The notes: generated by a model not told the origin, from the letters alone. A stretch of DNA of 7,656 nt from an uncultured Deinococcales bacterium (GCA_937934635.1 CALGZD010000021.1:1-7656); one strand, 5' to 3'. Shown: positions 1-6,344, counted from the stretch's first letter. Numbers and translations are program-made.

Positions 1-402
1 TTTAAAACTGTAAAACTAAAAGCAGATTTATTGATTGGCAAGAATCACTTCAGTGTAGAAAAAACAGGTTTCCACATTGATATGGACCTAAGAAACCCAC
101 TGAACTTAGAGACAAAACCAAAAGTAAAAAAACACTATGTAGGACTACAAATTTTTGGTTCAGACTGGTTAAGCATTGCTTACTTATTAGCCACTCACGG
201 GAAAAATCTCGAGATATATGCTGATTTATCAGATGAATACGGCACACATTTATGGATAGGTCAAAATGCAACTGGTGATGTATTCAGAATTTCATGTGAT
301 GCAGAAAATAACGACCTAGAATACTTTTACAGAAAAAATATATCTACGTGGAAAGCCTTTATTCCTGAGCAAGTTCAAAAAGATTTTAAAATTTTAGGAT
401 AG
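1..402 (+). CDS. Hypothetical protein, 5' end outside the window
   Basis: The frame is open from the first base, so 133 codons plus a TAG stop at 400–402 are visible and the real start is probably upstream. A TTG at 31 could serve as a start, but it has no clear ribosome binding site and the frame continues above it. I do not recognise the family. The visible protein is soluble-looking, mixed in charge, and rich in aromatic residues (YFYRK, STWKAF, THLWIGQ), with no membrane segment or repeat. It points towards the yidC block and converges with it. Its codons look more A/T-rich than those of the housekeeping genes, and it sits beside a displaced yidC fragment, so it may be accessory DNA. That is inference; no function is assigned. 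Confidence 0.6.
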   Translation, partial: FKTVKLKADLLIGKNHFSVEKTGFHIDMDLRNPLNLETKPKVKKHYVGLQIFGSDWLSIAYLLATHGKNLEIYADLSDEYGTHLWIGQNATGDVFRISCDAENNDLEYFYRKNISTWKAFIPEQVQKDFKILG

Positions 403-420
403 AATAGCAAAATAAAATAA

Positions 421-447
421 GAGCTAGCAGGAGTAATTTGCTAGCTC
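421..447. terminator. Hairpin between convergent genes, terminator-like
   Basis: A perfect 9-bp stem, GAGCTAGCA (421–429) with TGCTAGCTC (439–447), encloses a 9-nt loop. It lies 18 nt after the stop of the left-hand gene. The + strand side is followed by TGTTTGATTT and the − strand side by the complement of AATAAAATAA, so it could end transcription in either direction. The same stem arms recur in the yidC terminator at 659–679, at nearly the same distance from a yidC tail sequence. Confidence 0.6.
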
Positions 448-475
448 TGTTTGATTTGCATAAAAAGTACAGGTA

Positions 476-525
476 AGCCTTAGCGACCTTCGGCTTAGCA
501 CCTGCATTACGCTGAATCCACCAGT
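476..525 (-). pseudogene. Displaced, diverged copy of the yidC 3' end
   Basis: Positions 477–525 match the end of yidC at 714–762 without gaps, 43 of 49 bases, in the same orientation and exactly 237 bp away. Read on the − strand, the fragment encodes WWIQRNAGAKPKVAKA, against WWIQRSSGAKPKVAKA in YidC. Of the codon differences, four are synonymous (including the last Ala at 476–478) and two change amino acids in the SS linker. The stop is lost: TAA in yidC is TAC here. Similarity ends abruptly at 525, and the − strand frame meets a TAG at 569–571, so no working gene remains. A hairpin with the same arms as the yidC terminator follows. Confidence 0.8.
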
Positions 526-656
526 TTTTTGCAAACGCTTTTATTTTGATGGGATGTGCTTGGCTTAACTACAGGTTTATGTATTTTATGTACATATGGG
601 CACAGCCCATGCTACTGGACTTAGGTCACACAAATAAGTAGTTCCCTAAATTTAAA

Positions 657-683
657 GAGCTAGCACATTAAATGCTAGCCCTT
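657..683 (-). terminator. Intrinsic terminator of the rpmH–yidC operon
   Basis: On the − strand, 27 bp after the yidC stop, there is a 7-bp stem GCTAGCA/TGCTAGC (659–665 with 673–679) and a 7-nt loop. Past one mismatch it extends through three more pairs. On the − strand it is followed by CTTTAAATTT, a modest U-rich tract. Position, orientation and tract fit a rho-independent terminator. Confidence 0.65.
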
Positions 684-709
684 CTTTTATTCCAATACTA
701 AAGATTTGT

Positions 710-2257
710 TTACGCCTTAGCAACCTTCGGCTTAGCCCCAGAACTCCGCTGAATCCACCAGTGCTGACCTACTTGCACCGCCATATTAGTAACCAAATAC
801 AGAAGAACACCCGCAGGGAATCTGAAGAGGATAAATGCAAAAACAAGGTTCATGATAAGTTGCTGCTGCAAGCTTTGAGGATTACCTTTAGCCATCAACA
901 AGCTCTGCCCCACCATAATCAATACGTAAAGTATTGGCAGCAAGTAAATCGGGTCAGCAAGACCAAGGTCAGGAATCCAGAGGAAACCTTCTGCAAACTC
1001 AAAATTAGCAAATATTCGCCAAAAAACAATGAACAGTGGCATCTGTAAAATCATCGGCAAACAGCCACCTGCAGGATTTACACCTGCTTCTTTGTAAAGC
1101 TTCATGGTCTCTTCAGTTAGCTTTTGGCGATCCTTTTTATGCTTCTCTTGTAGCTTCTTAAGTTTTGGCTGTAGTGCTTGCATACCAACCATAGACCTAG
1201 TTTGTGTCGTAATCAAAGGCCAAATCAAAATTCTAAAAAGCAATGTAAGCGCAATAATTGATAAACCCCAGTTAGGAATAAATCTATGGATGGTCTCCAG
1301 TAAGTTGATGACCATCAACGATAAGCGACCAAAAATATTCGGTTTGAAAAGCTGTGGTAATTCGTGCAAACCAGCTTGGTAAAGACGAATCAGTTCGTTC
1401 TGACCTGTATAAACGCCTAAATCAATCTTGTTATTGGTAGCAAGGTCAGTAGACATTGCAATTCGTCTATTCGCTAGCACCATTGCTTCAAGTCCCTCAA
1501 GCTGAGACGAATCGCCATTTGGGGTCATAATAATCGCTTGTCCACGTACAGGACCTGTCTGGAAAGACACATAAGACGGGTTAGCAACTGCTTGGTCTTG
1601 TAATGGGTTCTCACTAGCATTACTGCCTTGACCTATACGAATAATCGGGCTGTTTTCACGTGTGATTCCCGGAAAAACTACTGAAGCTTTGCCAGTACCA
1701 TCAATCTCATAGCTGATACCAATGATATTGGAGGTATCCTTCAAGGTGACAACTTTTTTGACCGCATTAGCGCCAGCATTAAAGGTGAATGTGCCTATCC
1801 ATGTTTCTTTATCCATCAGTTGCCATGAACCTGTCACATTTTCTGGTTTGAAGTATTCACCATCAATGAGCACAGCACCACCAGGGTTTACTGAACCAAT
1901 TGGAATAACATTAGGACCACGATTGATACCATATTTGCCACGGTTATCTTGACCTTTTTGTTGTTTAGCATAAACAGCTACGATTTCACCAGCTTGGTTA
2001 AAAAAGCTATCTTTATCTTTACCTGCTATTAGGGTTAATTTTTCATCGGCAAGACCACACCAAAAAGATGCTGCTGCTGGCGCATTACACATTTCTGTGA
2101 TTTTGTCTTGATCTGTAAAATCGGAACGGTAAAAGTCTTGCGTTTCATCAAAGACAACACGTGCGTGAGTCGAGCTTAACAACATGAATATGCTTAGCAA
2201 TAACACTAGACGCAGTAAAACTAAGCGCAACATGGCTTTTGAAACAAATCTCATCAT
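710..2257 (-). CDS. yidC: Membrane protein insertase YidC (Oxa1 family)
   Basis: YidC inserts and folds inner-membrane proteins, alone or with SecYEG. The 515 residues show a hydrophobic N-terminal segment (about 10–28, containing LRLVL twice), a periplasmic domain of roughly 280 residues, and then the conserved Oxa1 core (about 320–505). Core features include FRILIWP with the conserved groove arginine at 342, LQPKLKKLQEKHKKD (362–376, cytoplasmic loop), NPAGGC (394–399), QMP (405–407) and FPAG (480–483), with a basic tail. The large periplasmic domain is typical of diderm bacteria. It starts 9 nt after yidD and is translated from the same message. Two start codons are adjacent (2257 and 2254). 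The AAGGA at 2260–2264 is better spaced for 2254, giving 514 residues. The end of the segment, SSTHA before RVV, could be a signal peptidase site, but an uncleaved anchor is more usual. Family assignment is secure. Confidence 0.97.
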   Translation of the reverse strand: MMRFVSKAMLRLVLLRLVLLLSIFMLLSSTHARVVFDETQDFYRSDFTDQDKITEMCNAPAAASFWCGLADEKLTLIAGKDKDSFFNQAGEIVAVYAKQQKGQDNRGKYGINRGPNVIPIGSVNPGGAVLIDGEYFKPENVTGSWQLMDKETWIGTFTFNAGANAVKKVVTLKDTSNIIGISYEIDGTGKASVVFPGITRENSPIIRIGQGSNASENPLQDQAVANPSYVSFQTGPVRGQAIIMTPNGDSSQLEGLEAMVLANRRIAMSTDLATNNKIDLGVYTGQNELIRLYQAGLHELPQLFKPNIFGRLSLMVINLLETIHRFIPNWGLSIIALTLLFRILIWPLITTQTRSMVGMQALQPKLKKLQEKHKKDRQKLTEETMKLYKEAGVNPAGGCLPMILQMPLFIVFWRIFANFEFAEGFLWIPDLGLADPIYLLPILYVLIMVGQSLLMAKGNPQSLQQQLIMNLVFAFILFRFPAGVLLYLVTNMAVQVGQHWWIQRSSGAKPKVAKA

Positions 2258-2259
2258 AA

Positions 2260-2264
2260 TCCTT
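2260..2264 (-). promoter_or_regulatory. Ribosome binding site of yidC
   Basis: AAGGA on the − strand lies only 2 nt from the first ATG (2257) but 5 nt from the second (2254). This favours the second ATG as the start in use. Confidence 0.55.
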
Positions 2265-2266
2265 AT

Positions 2267-2512
2267 TTAGGCACGTTTCTCTGGTTCAGGAATAGGGTTT
2301 TGGGGAACCGGATCTAAACCGCCTGGGTGCCATGGGTGGCAGCGCAAAACACGTTTGAGTGCAAGACTGCTTCCTTTAAAAATTCCATAGGTCTTAACTG
2401 CTTCTATAGCATAAAGACTACAGGTGGGGTGAAAACGGCAAGTGGCAGGTGTAAAGGGGGTTACGAAACGTCTGTAAAAGTAAAGTGGTGCAAGCACAAC
2501 ACGCTGTAGCAA
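2267..2512 (-). CDS. yidD: Membrane protein insertion efficiency factor YidD
   Basis: YidD is a small protein of the inner face of the membrane that assists YidC-dependent insertion; its mechanism is poorly known. The 81 residues hold all the family hallmarks: an amphipathic start with FYRRFVTPF (12–20), the CRFHPTCS motif (25–32), and [11 protein letters not shown] followed by [10 protein letters not shown] (50–70). The length is normal. The start is a TTG at 2510–2512 without a clear ribosome binding site. The frame stays open upstream to 2656 but has no ATG, GTG or other TTG, and the TTG gives the usual family N-terminus, so I keep it. It lies 101 nt after rnpA and 9 nt before yidC, as in many genomes. 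Confidence 0.93.
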   Translation of the reverse strand: MLQRVVLAPLYFYRRFVTPFTPATCRFHPTCSLYAIEAVKTYGIFKGSSLALKRVLRCHPWHPGGLDPVPQNPIPEPEKRA

Positions 2513-2543
2513 AGATAACTGAGTAATTGAATCATCATAGCCA

Positions 2544-2573
2544 CTAGGCTGTGAACTACTAGGCTGTGAATTA
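2544..2573. repeat. 15-bp tandem duplication between rnpA and yidD
   Basis: Two head-to-tail units, CTAGGCTGTGAACTA (2544–2558) and CTAGGCTGTGAATTA (2559–2573), differ at one base, and a further CTAG follows. The unit length is a multiple of three. In the open frame upstream of yidD the array would encode serine- and proline-rich SQPSS-like units, but no start codon precedes it. Confidence 0.85.
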
Positions 2574-2613
2574 CTAGTTTCTGCTAGTGCTACTTTAATT
2601 GTACTTAGGTGCT

Positions 2614-3087
2614 TTATAGTAAATTCCCTTTTTTCATAGCTGCGTAGACGTTTTGTTTAAGTACCTCAAAATCAGCATCGGCTGCTGATGGTCTTGCAAT
2701 AATCACTATATCTAGTGACCGTTGTGGTAATTGGTATTGTTTGACAAGCTGTACCAATCCTTCTTTAATTCGCCTGCGGACTTTATTTCGCACAACGGCA
2801 TTGCCAACCTTTTTACTTACAACAATGCCTACAAAAAGAACGGTTCGTTTTGCTTCTACCGCCTGTTTTGTAGGCTCATGCTTTTTATAGGTTTTTTGTG
2901 CACTTTTTTGTGGCAAATGTGGCATTGAGCGTAAACTCAAATGCTTTACGTTTACCGATTTAGCACGCTTTAAACGTCTAAAGGCACGATCACCTTTTAA
3001 CGAATATATTACAGAAGCTTTGTCAGTAGTCTGCTCAGATTCTGTATTCGATTTAGTACTTGCCTTACGGTCTTTCGTCAGAGACAC
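2614..3087 (-). CDS. rnpA: Ribonuclease P protein component, N-terminally extended
   Basis: RnpA binds the catalytic RNA of RNase P and helps it recognise and cleave the 5' leader of pre-tRNAs. The core is clear: GDRAFRRLK (32–40), [20 protein letters not shown] (86–105) carrying the RNR signature, then [11 protein letters not shown] (125–135). At 157 residues it is longer than the usual 110–130. About 28 hydrophilic residues precede the core, and lysine-rich sequence of some 17 residues (about 57–75) is inserted before the strand leading to the RNR motif. The start is GTG at 3085–3087, directly after an in-frame TGA, so no earlier start is possible. It lies inside rpmH, giving a 23-nt overlap. 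The next ATG, codon 55, would cut into the core. Translation is probably coupled to rpmH. An overlap of rnpA and rpmH with an extended RnpA is known from Thermus. Confidence 0.95.
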   Translation of the reverse strand: MSLTKDRKASTKSNTESEQTTDKASVIYSLKGDRAFRRLKRAKSVNVKHLSLRSMPHLPQKSAQKTYKKHEPTKQAVEAKRTVLFVGIVVSKKVGNAVVRNKVRRRIKEGLVQLVKQYQLPQRSLDIVIIARPSAADADFEVLKQNVYAAMKKGNLL

Positions 3088-3214
3088 TCAGCTGTGTGCG
3101 ACCTTTAGCACGACGACGCTTAAGCACACGACGACCTGCAGAGGTACTCATACGCTCACGAAAACCGTGTGTTTTTGCACGCTTACGGGTATTTGGTTGA
3201 TAGGTGCGTTTCAT
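3065..3214 (-). CDS. rpmH: 50S ribosomal protein L34
   Basis: L34 is a small basic protein of the large ribosomal subunit that contacts 23S rRNA. The 49 residues begin [19 protein letters not shown] and continue through [14 protein letters not shown] to the ending LSVSDERP. All family landmarks are present and the length is normal (44–50). The start ATG at 3212–3214 is preceded by AAGGAG (3219–3224, 4-nt spacing). The gene leads the rpmH–rnpA–yidD–yidC operon and its last 23 bases overlap rnpA in another frame. By my recollection of the family, the N-terminus and the SDE-containing tail are closest to Deinococcus L34, and this is the best taxonomic clue in the window. Confidence 0.97.
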   Translation of the reverse strand: MKRTYQPNTRKRAKTHGFRERMSTSAGRRVLKRRRAKGRTQLSVSDERP

Positions 3215-3218
3215 GATT

Positions 3219-3224
3219 CTCCTT
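3219..3224 (-). promoter_or_regulatory. Ribosome binding site of rpmH
   Basis: A strong AAGGAG on the − strand, 4 nt upstream of the rpmH ATG. It is the best Shine–Dalgarno sequence of this operon and may also serve rnpA through coupling. Confidence 0.75.
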
Positions 3225-3341
3225 CAATAAAAGTTACTTGAATATATTTGAATAAAATAAGTTAGCCTAGCGCTTAACTACACTAATTCAGCTTGGAAAC
3301 TATAGCATGGAAAGCAATCCAAACTCTAGGGGCAACGGGCG

Positions 3342-3368
3342 CTGCATTTTGCAGAATGACCACATTCT
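3342..3368. repeat. Two adjacent inverted repeats upstream of rpmH
   Basis: CTGCA/TGCAG (3342–3346 with 3350–3354, 3-nt loop) abuts AGAATG/CATTCT (3353–3358 with 3363–3368, 4-nt spacer); both are perfect. The second resembles a dyad operator for a dimeric regulator. In RNA the two would be alternative hairpins, since they share two bases. Confidence 0.6.
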
Positions 3369-3390
3369 ACTTGTAAAAAAGTCCCAGAAA

Positions 3391-3430
3391 GTAAGTGGAA
3401 ATAAGTGGCAATAAGTAGAAATAAGCACAC
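3391..3430. repeat. Four-unit 10-bp tandem array upstream of rpmH
   Basis: The units are GTAAGTGGAA, ATAAGTGGCA, ATAAGTAGAA and ATAAGCACAC, in exact 10-bp register. The common core is (G/A)TAAGT. The spacing places every core and its short A-rich step on the same face of the helix, which suits cooperative protein binding or intrinsic bending. It lies about 180–215 bp upstream of the rpmH start. Confidence 0.75.
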
Positions 3431-3601
3431 TTTGGCGGTTTTTTCACAAAGCTCAAGGCACGTACACTTTTAACATCTAACTTGCAGGTGATCCCAGAGG
3501 CAGCTTACGTCAGTACTTTTCACCTCCAGTATTTCCTTTAAGAGACAGGATAACTCAGGAAAGCTAGAATTACCTCATCCATAAGTAGCAAAGCGAATGC
3601 C

Positions 3602-4399
3602 CTACAAACTTTTTTGACGAGCTTTTTTGACAGTCTGATAAAGCAAGGCAATACTTCCAACAATTGTGACCAGTGCAAACGCAAACCACTGAAGTGCATA
3701 ATCTATATGTGGTCCATTTGAAAGTTCGGGAATAGGTGCTGGCACTGGATATTCACTAGTTTGAGCTGGTATTTGACTTTTTAGGCGGATATAGGCAGGC
3801 TCGAGCCTGTAATCAGGCATCTGCTGAGCCAACCTCTCAACATCTACCCAAAAAACCTTCTCAAGAACACCTTCAGCAGGATCTTTTGCACCAACTCTAC
3901 CTGTAGGTGGATCATGTTCAGCTAAAAGCATCCCTTGGATGCGAACATCACCTTCAGGCGCATTAGCAAGACTCAACTGCCCTATCTGCTCTAATTCAAA
4001 GGCAACCCAACCTCTGTCAATCAAAATTGCTTTTCCATCTGCATATATCAGTGGCGTAATCACATGATAGCCGGGACGACCTTGGTACTCACGATTACGT
4101 ACAAGCAACTCTTTAGAGACATCGTATTGTCCTCTAATCGTCACTGCCCGATAAGCAGCAGCATTCTCAGCACCGACATCAGCACCCAATTCAAAGGTTG
4201 ATTTGAGTTCCTCAAAAGTCAAAGCCTCATTGACAATTCTACTTGCAATAACACTGTTATAAGCAACCTTCTCTGAGTGTCTACGCAGTTGCCAAAGTCC
4301 AAGATTGATAAACAGTGTAGTGACTGAAAGAACAAGAAGTATAAAAAACAACCACTGCCATTTAAACAGTGGTTGTAAAAGTTTAAGTTTGTTGTTCAT
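3602..4399 (-). CDS. surf1: SURF1 family cytochrome c oxidase assembly protein
   Basis: SURF1 proteins assist heme A insertion into subunit I of heme-copper oxidases. The 265 residues have the family layout: an N-terminal membrane segment (about 14–33) ending in LGLWQLRR (33–40), a soluble domain outside the membrane, and a C-terminal membrane segment (about 236–255). Diagnostic motifs are YRAVTIRGQYD (83–93), LLVRNREYQGRPGYHVITPL (98–117), ILIDRGWV (125–132) and NGPHIDYALQWFAFA (228–242). The length is typical. The ATG lies 3 nt after the ctaB stop with no good ribosome binding site, so translation is probably coupled to ctaB. Being last in ctaA–ctaB–surf1 fits a heme A delivery role. I cannot name the oxidase it serves. 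Confidence 0.93.
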   Translation of the reverse strand: MNNKLKLLQPLFKWQWLFFILLVLSVTTLFINLGLWQLRRHSEKVAYNSVIASRIVNEALTFEELKSTFELGADVGAENAAAYRAVTIRGQYDVSKELLVRNREYQGRPGYHVITPLIYADGKAILIDRGWVAFELEQIGQLSLANAPEGDVRIQGMLLAEHDPPTGRVGAKDPAEGVLEKVFWVDVERLAQQMPDYRLEPAYIRLKSQIPAQTSEYPVPAPIPELSNGPHIDYALQWFAFALVTIVGSIALLYQTVKKARQKSL

Positions 4400-4402
4400 G
4401 TT

Positions 4403-5323
4403 TTAAAGAAGAAAGCTTCTATCAATAATCATTACTAAATAAAGCAATGCAAGGTAAGACATAGAATACTTATAAACACTCAGTGCTGTTGGTCTATCAA
4501 TAACCTGACCACTACGCACATGTAAGTAGAGTTTAACAACTCTATAAACTAAGAAAATGTTGAGTAGAAGTGCAGCAGCAAAATACACAATTGTAAATTC
4601 ATTCATGGCAAAAGGAATCAAAGTAAGTGCCATAGTCAAAATAGCGTACATGACCATCTGCAAGACAGTCGCTTTTTCACCAATGACCAGTGGCGCCATC
4701 GGAACACCAACGGCTGCGTAGTCATCCTTAATCATAAGTGCAAGCGCCCAGAAATGTACTGGCGTCCATACAAAAATAACCGCAAAAAGTAACCAAGCCA
4801 TGATGCTCAGGTCGCCCGTAACAGCAGCCCAACCCACAAGCGGAGGAATAGCGCCAGCAGCACCACCGATAACGATGTTCTGCCAAGTACTGCGCTTGAG
4901 CCACATAGTATAGATAATGACGTAAAACGCAATACCAGCCCATGAAAGTAGGGCAGCTAATAGGTTTGAAGTTGCTGCGATAATTACAAAAGATAAAATG
5001 GTTAGCGTGATAGCAAAGATAAGCGCATTGCGTGTTGATATAACAGACGTAACCGTTGGACGTTTAGCCGTACGCTTCATTTTTACATCAATATCACGGT
5101 CGTAAATCATGTTAAAAACACCAGCAGCACCTGGCGACATATAGCCACCAATTAACATACCGATGAGTGGAATCCAACCTGGGAAGCCTTTTGCAGCAAT
5201 GAACATTGCGCCTATGCAAGTAAAGAGTAACAAGCTGATAACTTTGGGTTTGGTCAGCGTGAGGTAATCACGAATAGTTGCTCTTTCTGTAGAGGTGGTT
5301 TGCATATTTGTTATTTGGCTCAT
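4403..5323 (-). CDS. ctaB: Protoheme IX farnesyltransferase (heme O synthase)
   Basis: CtaB (CyoE/Cox10) is a membrane UbiA-type prenyltransferase that transfers farnesyl from farnesyl diphosphate to heme B, giving heme O. The 306 residues form about eight or nine hydrophobic segments. The first aspartate-rich motif is NMIYDRDID with KMKRTAKRP (71–89). The second-motif region is FVWTPVHFWALALMIKDDY (184–202), followed by GVPMAPLV. TKPKVISL near residue 24 is also characteristic. The length is normal and no key residue is missing. The ATG overlaps the ctaA stop as ATGA (5320–5323), so ctaA and ctaB are translationally coupled. Its product is the substrate of CtaA. It is not fused to ctaA as it is in some relatives such as Thermus. 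Confidence 0.97.
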   Translation of the reverse strand: MSQITNMQTTSTERATIRDYLTLTKPKVISLLLFTCIGAMFIAAKGFPGWIPLIGMLIGGYMSPGAAGVFNMIYDRDIDVKMKRTAKRPTVTSVISTRNALIFAITLTILSFVIIAATSNLLAALLSWAGIAFYVIIYTMWLKRSTWQNIVIGGAAGAIPPLVGWAAVTGDLSIMAWLLFAVIFVWTPVHFWALALMIKDDYAAVGVPMAPLVIGEKATVLQMVMYAILTMALTLIPFAMNEFTIVYFAAALLLNIFLVYRVVKLYLHVRSGQVIDRPTALSVYKYSMSYLALLYLVMIIDRSFLL

Positions 5324-6330
5324 GCTTGACTTCTTTCTGTATTCATAGCTAGCTTTTTGAACTGCCTTAGTTCTTTAGTGGATGCTTCTCCACCTAAAGT
5401 AAAGGCGACTAAAACACTTAATAATCCGAAGGCTACTACAGCCATGCCCAAATGCAGCAGTTGCAAAACAATCGGGGCGAGTAATGCTAGATTAAGCGTT
5501 CCAATCAAAAGTTGAAAGATATATACGCCTAATAGTGTCTGTGCAACACGTTTGGCATCTTCTACTGGTTTCATCATCCACGTTAGTCCAAGGCTGATAA
5601 ATAGGTAGATGCCAACAAAAATTGCAATGAGTGGATGTAAGATGCGCAGACGAATGAGTGGGTGAGATTCAGGATTGAAGTCTGCTGCTAAGCCTTCTCT
5701 CAAACTTTCAGATGGGAACATAGTATTGCCCATAGCAGCGATTCCACCTGAGAACATTAGGAAGAGCATCCCTAGTAAGCCCAAGCCAAGGACAGTCGAT
5801 AGTAAAGGCTGTTTTGCAATTTGTAATGGCCAAAGACTCAATATAGGTTGCTCATGAGTGCTATTTTTTCTACCAGAATACAAAACTGCCAAAGCTAGTG
5901 CGCCAACAAGCAATAGAGAATTTACGAGGTGAAAGGAAACGAGCAAACCTCTTGCAGTACTGATGTTATCGCCAGTAAGCCCGAATAGTACTGTGCCCGC
6001 ACCTATGAGTGCTTCGATAATTAAGAAGATAAATGATGTTGTTGCAAATACAAAAAAGCCCGACTTTTCTTTTCTGCTACGTATAGCGACAATAAGCATA
6101 ATAAGCCCACAAATGAGTGCGCCAAGTGAGAGGAGTCTATGTGAGAATTCGATTGCACTCTCGACACTGTGAGCCATGGGAACAACTTCACCATTGCAAG
6201 TAGGCCAGTGACGACCGCAGCCAGCACCAGAACCTGTGGCTCTAACAACTGCGCCTTGCAAAATAACAATGACATTAACAACTAAAGTTAACCAAGCAAT
6301 TTGAACTGCTTTAAGTGATAGATTTGGCAC
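5320..6330 (-). CDS. ctaA: Heme A synthase (COX15/CtaA family)
   Basis: CtaA oxidises the methyl group at C8 of heme O to the formyl group of heme A, using hydroxylations in a membrane protein with two four-helix halves. From a GTG start at 6328–6330 the protein has 336 residues. It shows GAVVRATGSGAGCGRHWP (26–43) with the cysteine pair C38 and C45, IEFSHR (60–65) with E61 and the heme-ligand-type H64, FHLVNS with H134, RILHPL with H232 and QLLHLG with H293. Two Glu/His-bearing halves are expected. The GTG is favoured because GGAGAG lies 8 nt upstream and the protein then begins near the first membrane helix. An ATG at 6426 would add 32 residues, but that stretch contains a 13-bp tandem duplication, which would shift a reading frame, and it has no good ribosome binding site. 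Confidence 0.95.
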   Translation of the reverse strand: MPNLSLKAVQIAWLTLVVNVIVILQGAVVRATGSGAGCGRHWPTCNGEVVPMAHSVESAIEFSHRLLSLGALICGLIMLIVAIRSRKEKSGFFVFATTSFIFLIIEALIGAGTVLFGLTGDNISTARGLLVSFHLVNSLLLVGALALAVLYSGRKNSTHEQPILSLWPLQIAKQPLLSTVLGLGLLGMLFLMFSGGIAAMGNTMFPSESLREGLAADFNPESHPLIRLRILHPLIAIFVGIYLFISLGLTWMMKPVEDAKRVAQTLLGVYIFQLLIGTLNLALLAPIVLQLLHLGMAVVAFGLLSVLVAFTLGGEASTKELRQFKKLAMNTERSQA

Positions 6331-6338
6331 GCAAAGAA

Positions 6339-6344
6339 CTCTCC
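6339..6344 (-). promoter_or_regulatory. Ribosome binding site deciding the ctaA start
   Basis: GGAGAG on the − strand lies 8 nt before the GTG at 6330. No comparable site precedes the in-frame ATG at 6426, so this supports the shorter protein. Confidence 0.6.

Larger units (their letters stand above)
403..709. other. Convergent intergenic region, 307 bp
   Basis: This gap between the left-hand gene and yidC holds the hairpin at 421–447, the yidC tail copy at 476–525, a small hairpin ATGGGC/GCCCAT (596–601 with 605–610, 3-nt loop) and the yidC terminator at 657–683. The stretch 526–650 shows no convincing reading frame and no similarity to yidC sequence upstream of its tail. Confidence 0.6.
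3215..3601. other. Non-coding region upstream of rpmH, 387 bp
   Basis: This region separates surf1 from rpmH, both on the − strand, so it should hold the 3' end of the oxidase operon and the promoter of the ribosomal operon. I find no convincing gene and no canonical DnaA box. It contains the 10-bp array at 3391–3430, two adjacent inverted repeats at 3342–3368, a separated AGGTGA/TCACCT pair (3486–3491 with 3520–3525), and A/T-rich DNA just upstream of rpmH. No strong terminator for surf1 and no unambiguous −35/−10 pair were recognised. Confidence 0.5.

Noticed and set aside
761..1952. Three + strand frames inside yidC
   Set aside because: Antisense shadows of a well-conserved gene; no ribosome binding sites or recognisable domains.
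3425..3455. Terminator for surf1
   Set aside because: CTTTG and CAAAG can pair across about 15 nt, but the stem is short, interrupted and not followed by a U-tract on the − strand.
3367..3507. Short − strand frame of about 45 codons in the rpmH upstream gap
   Set aside because: No start with a ribosome binding site, it runs through the 10-bp array, and no family is recognisable.
3215..3601. Replication origin next to rpmH
   Set aside because: rpmH is origin-proximal in many bacteria and the gap has iteron-like repeats, but there is no dnaA, no TTATCCACA-type box cluster and the neighbour is surf1.
4728..4943. Second − strand frame inside ctaB
   Set aside because: It overlaps conserved ctaB motifs in another frame and encodes a Cys/Tyr/Trp-rich shadow sequence.
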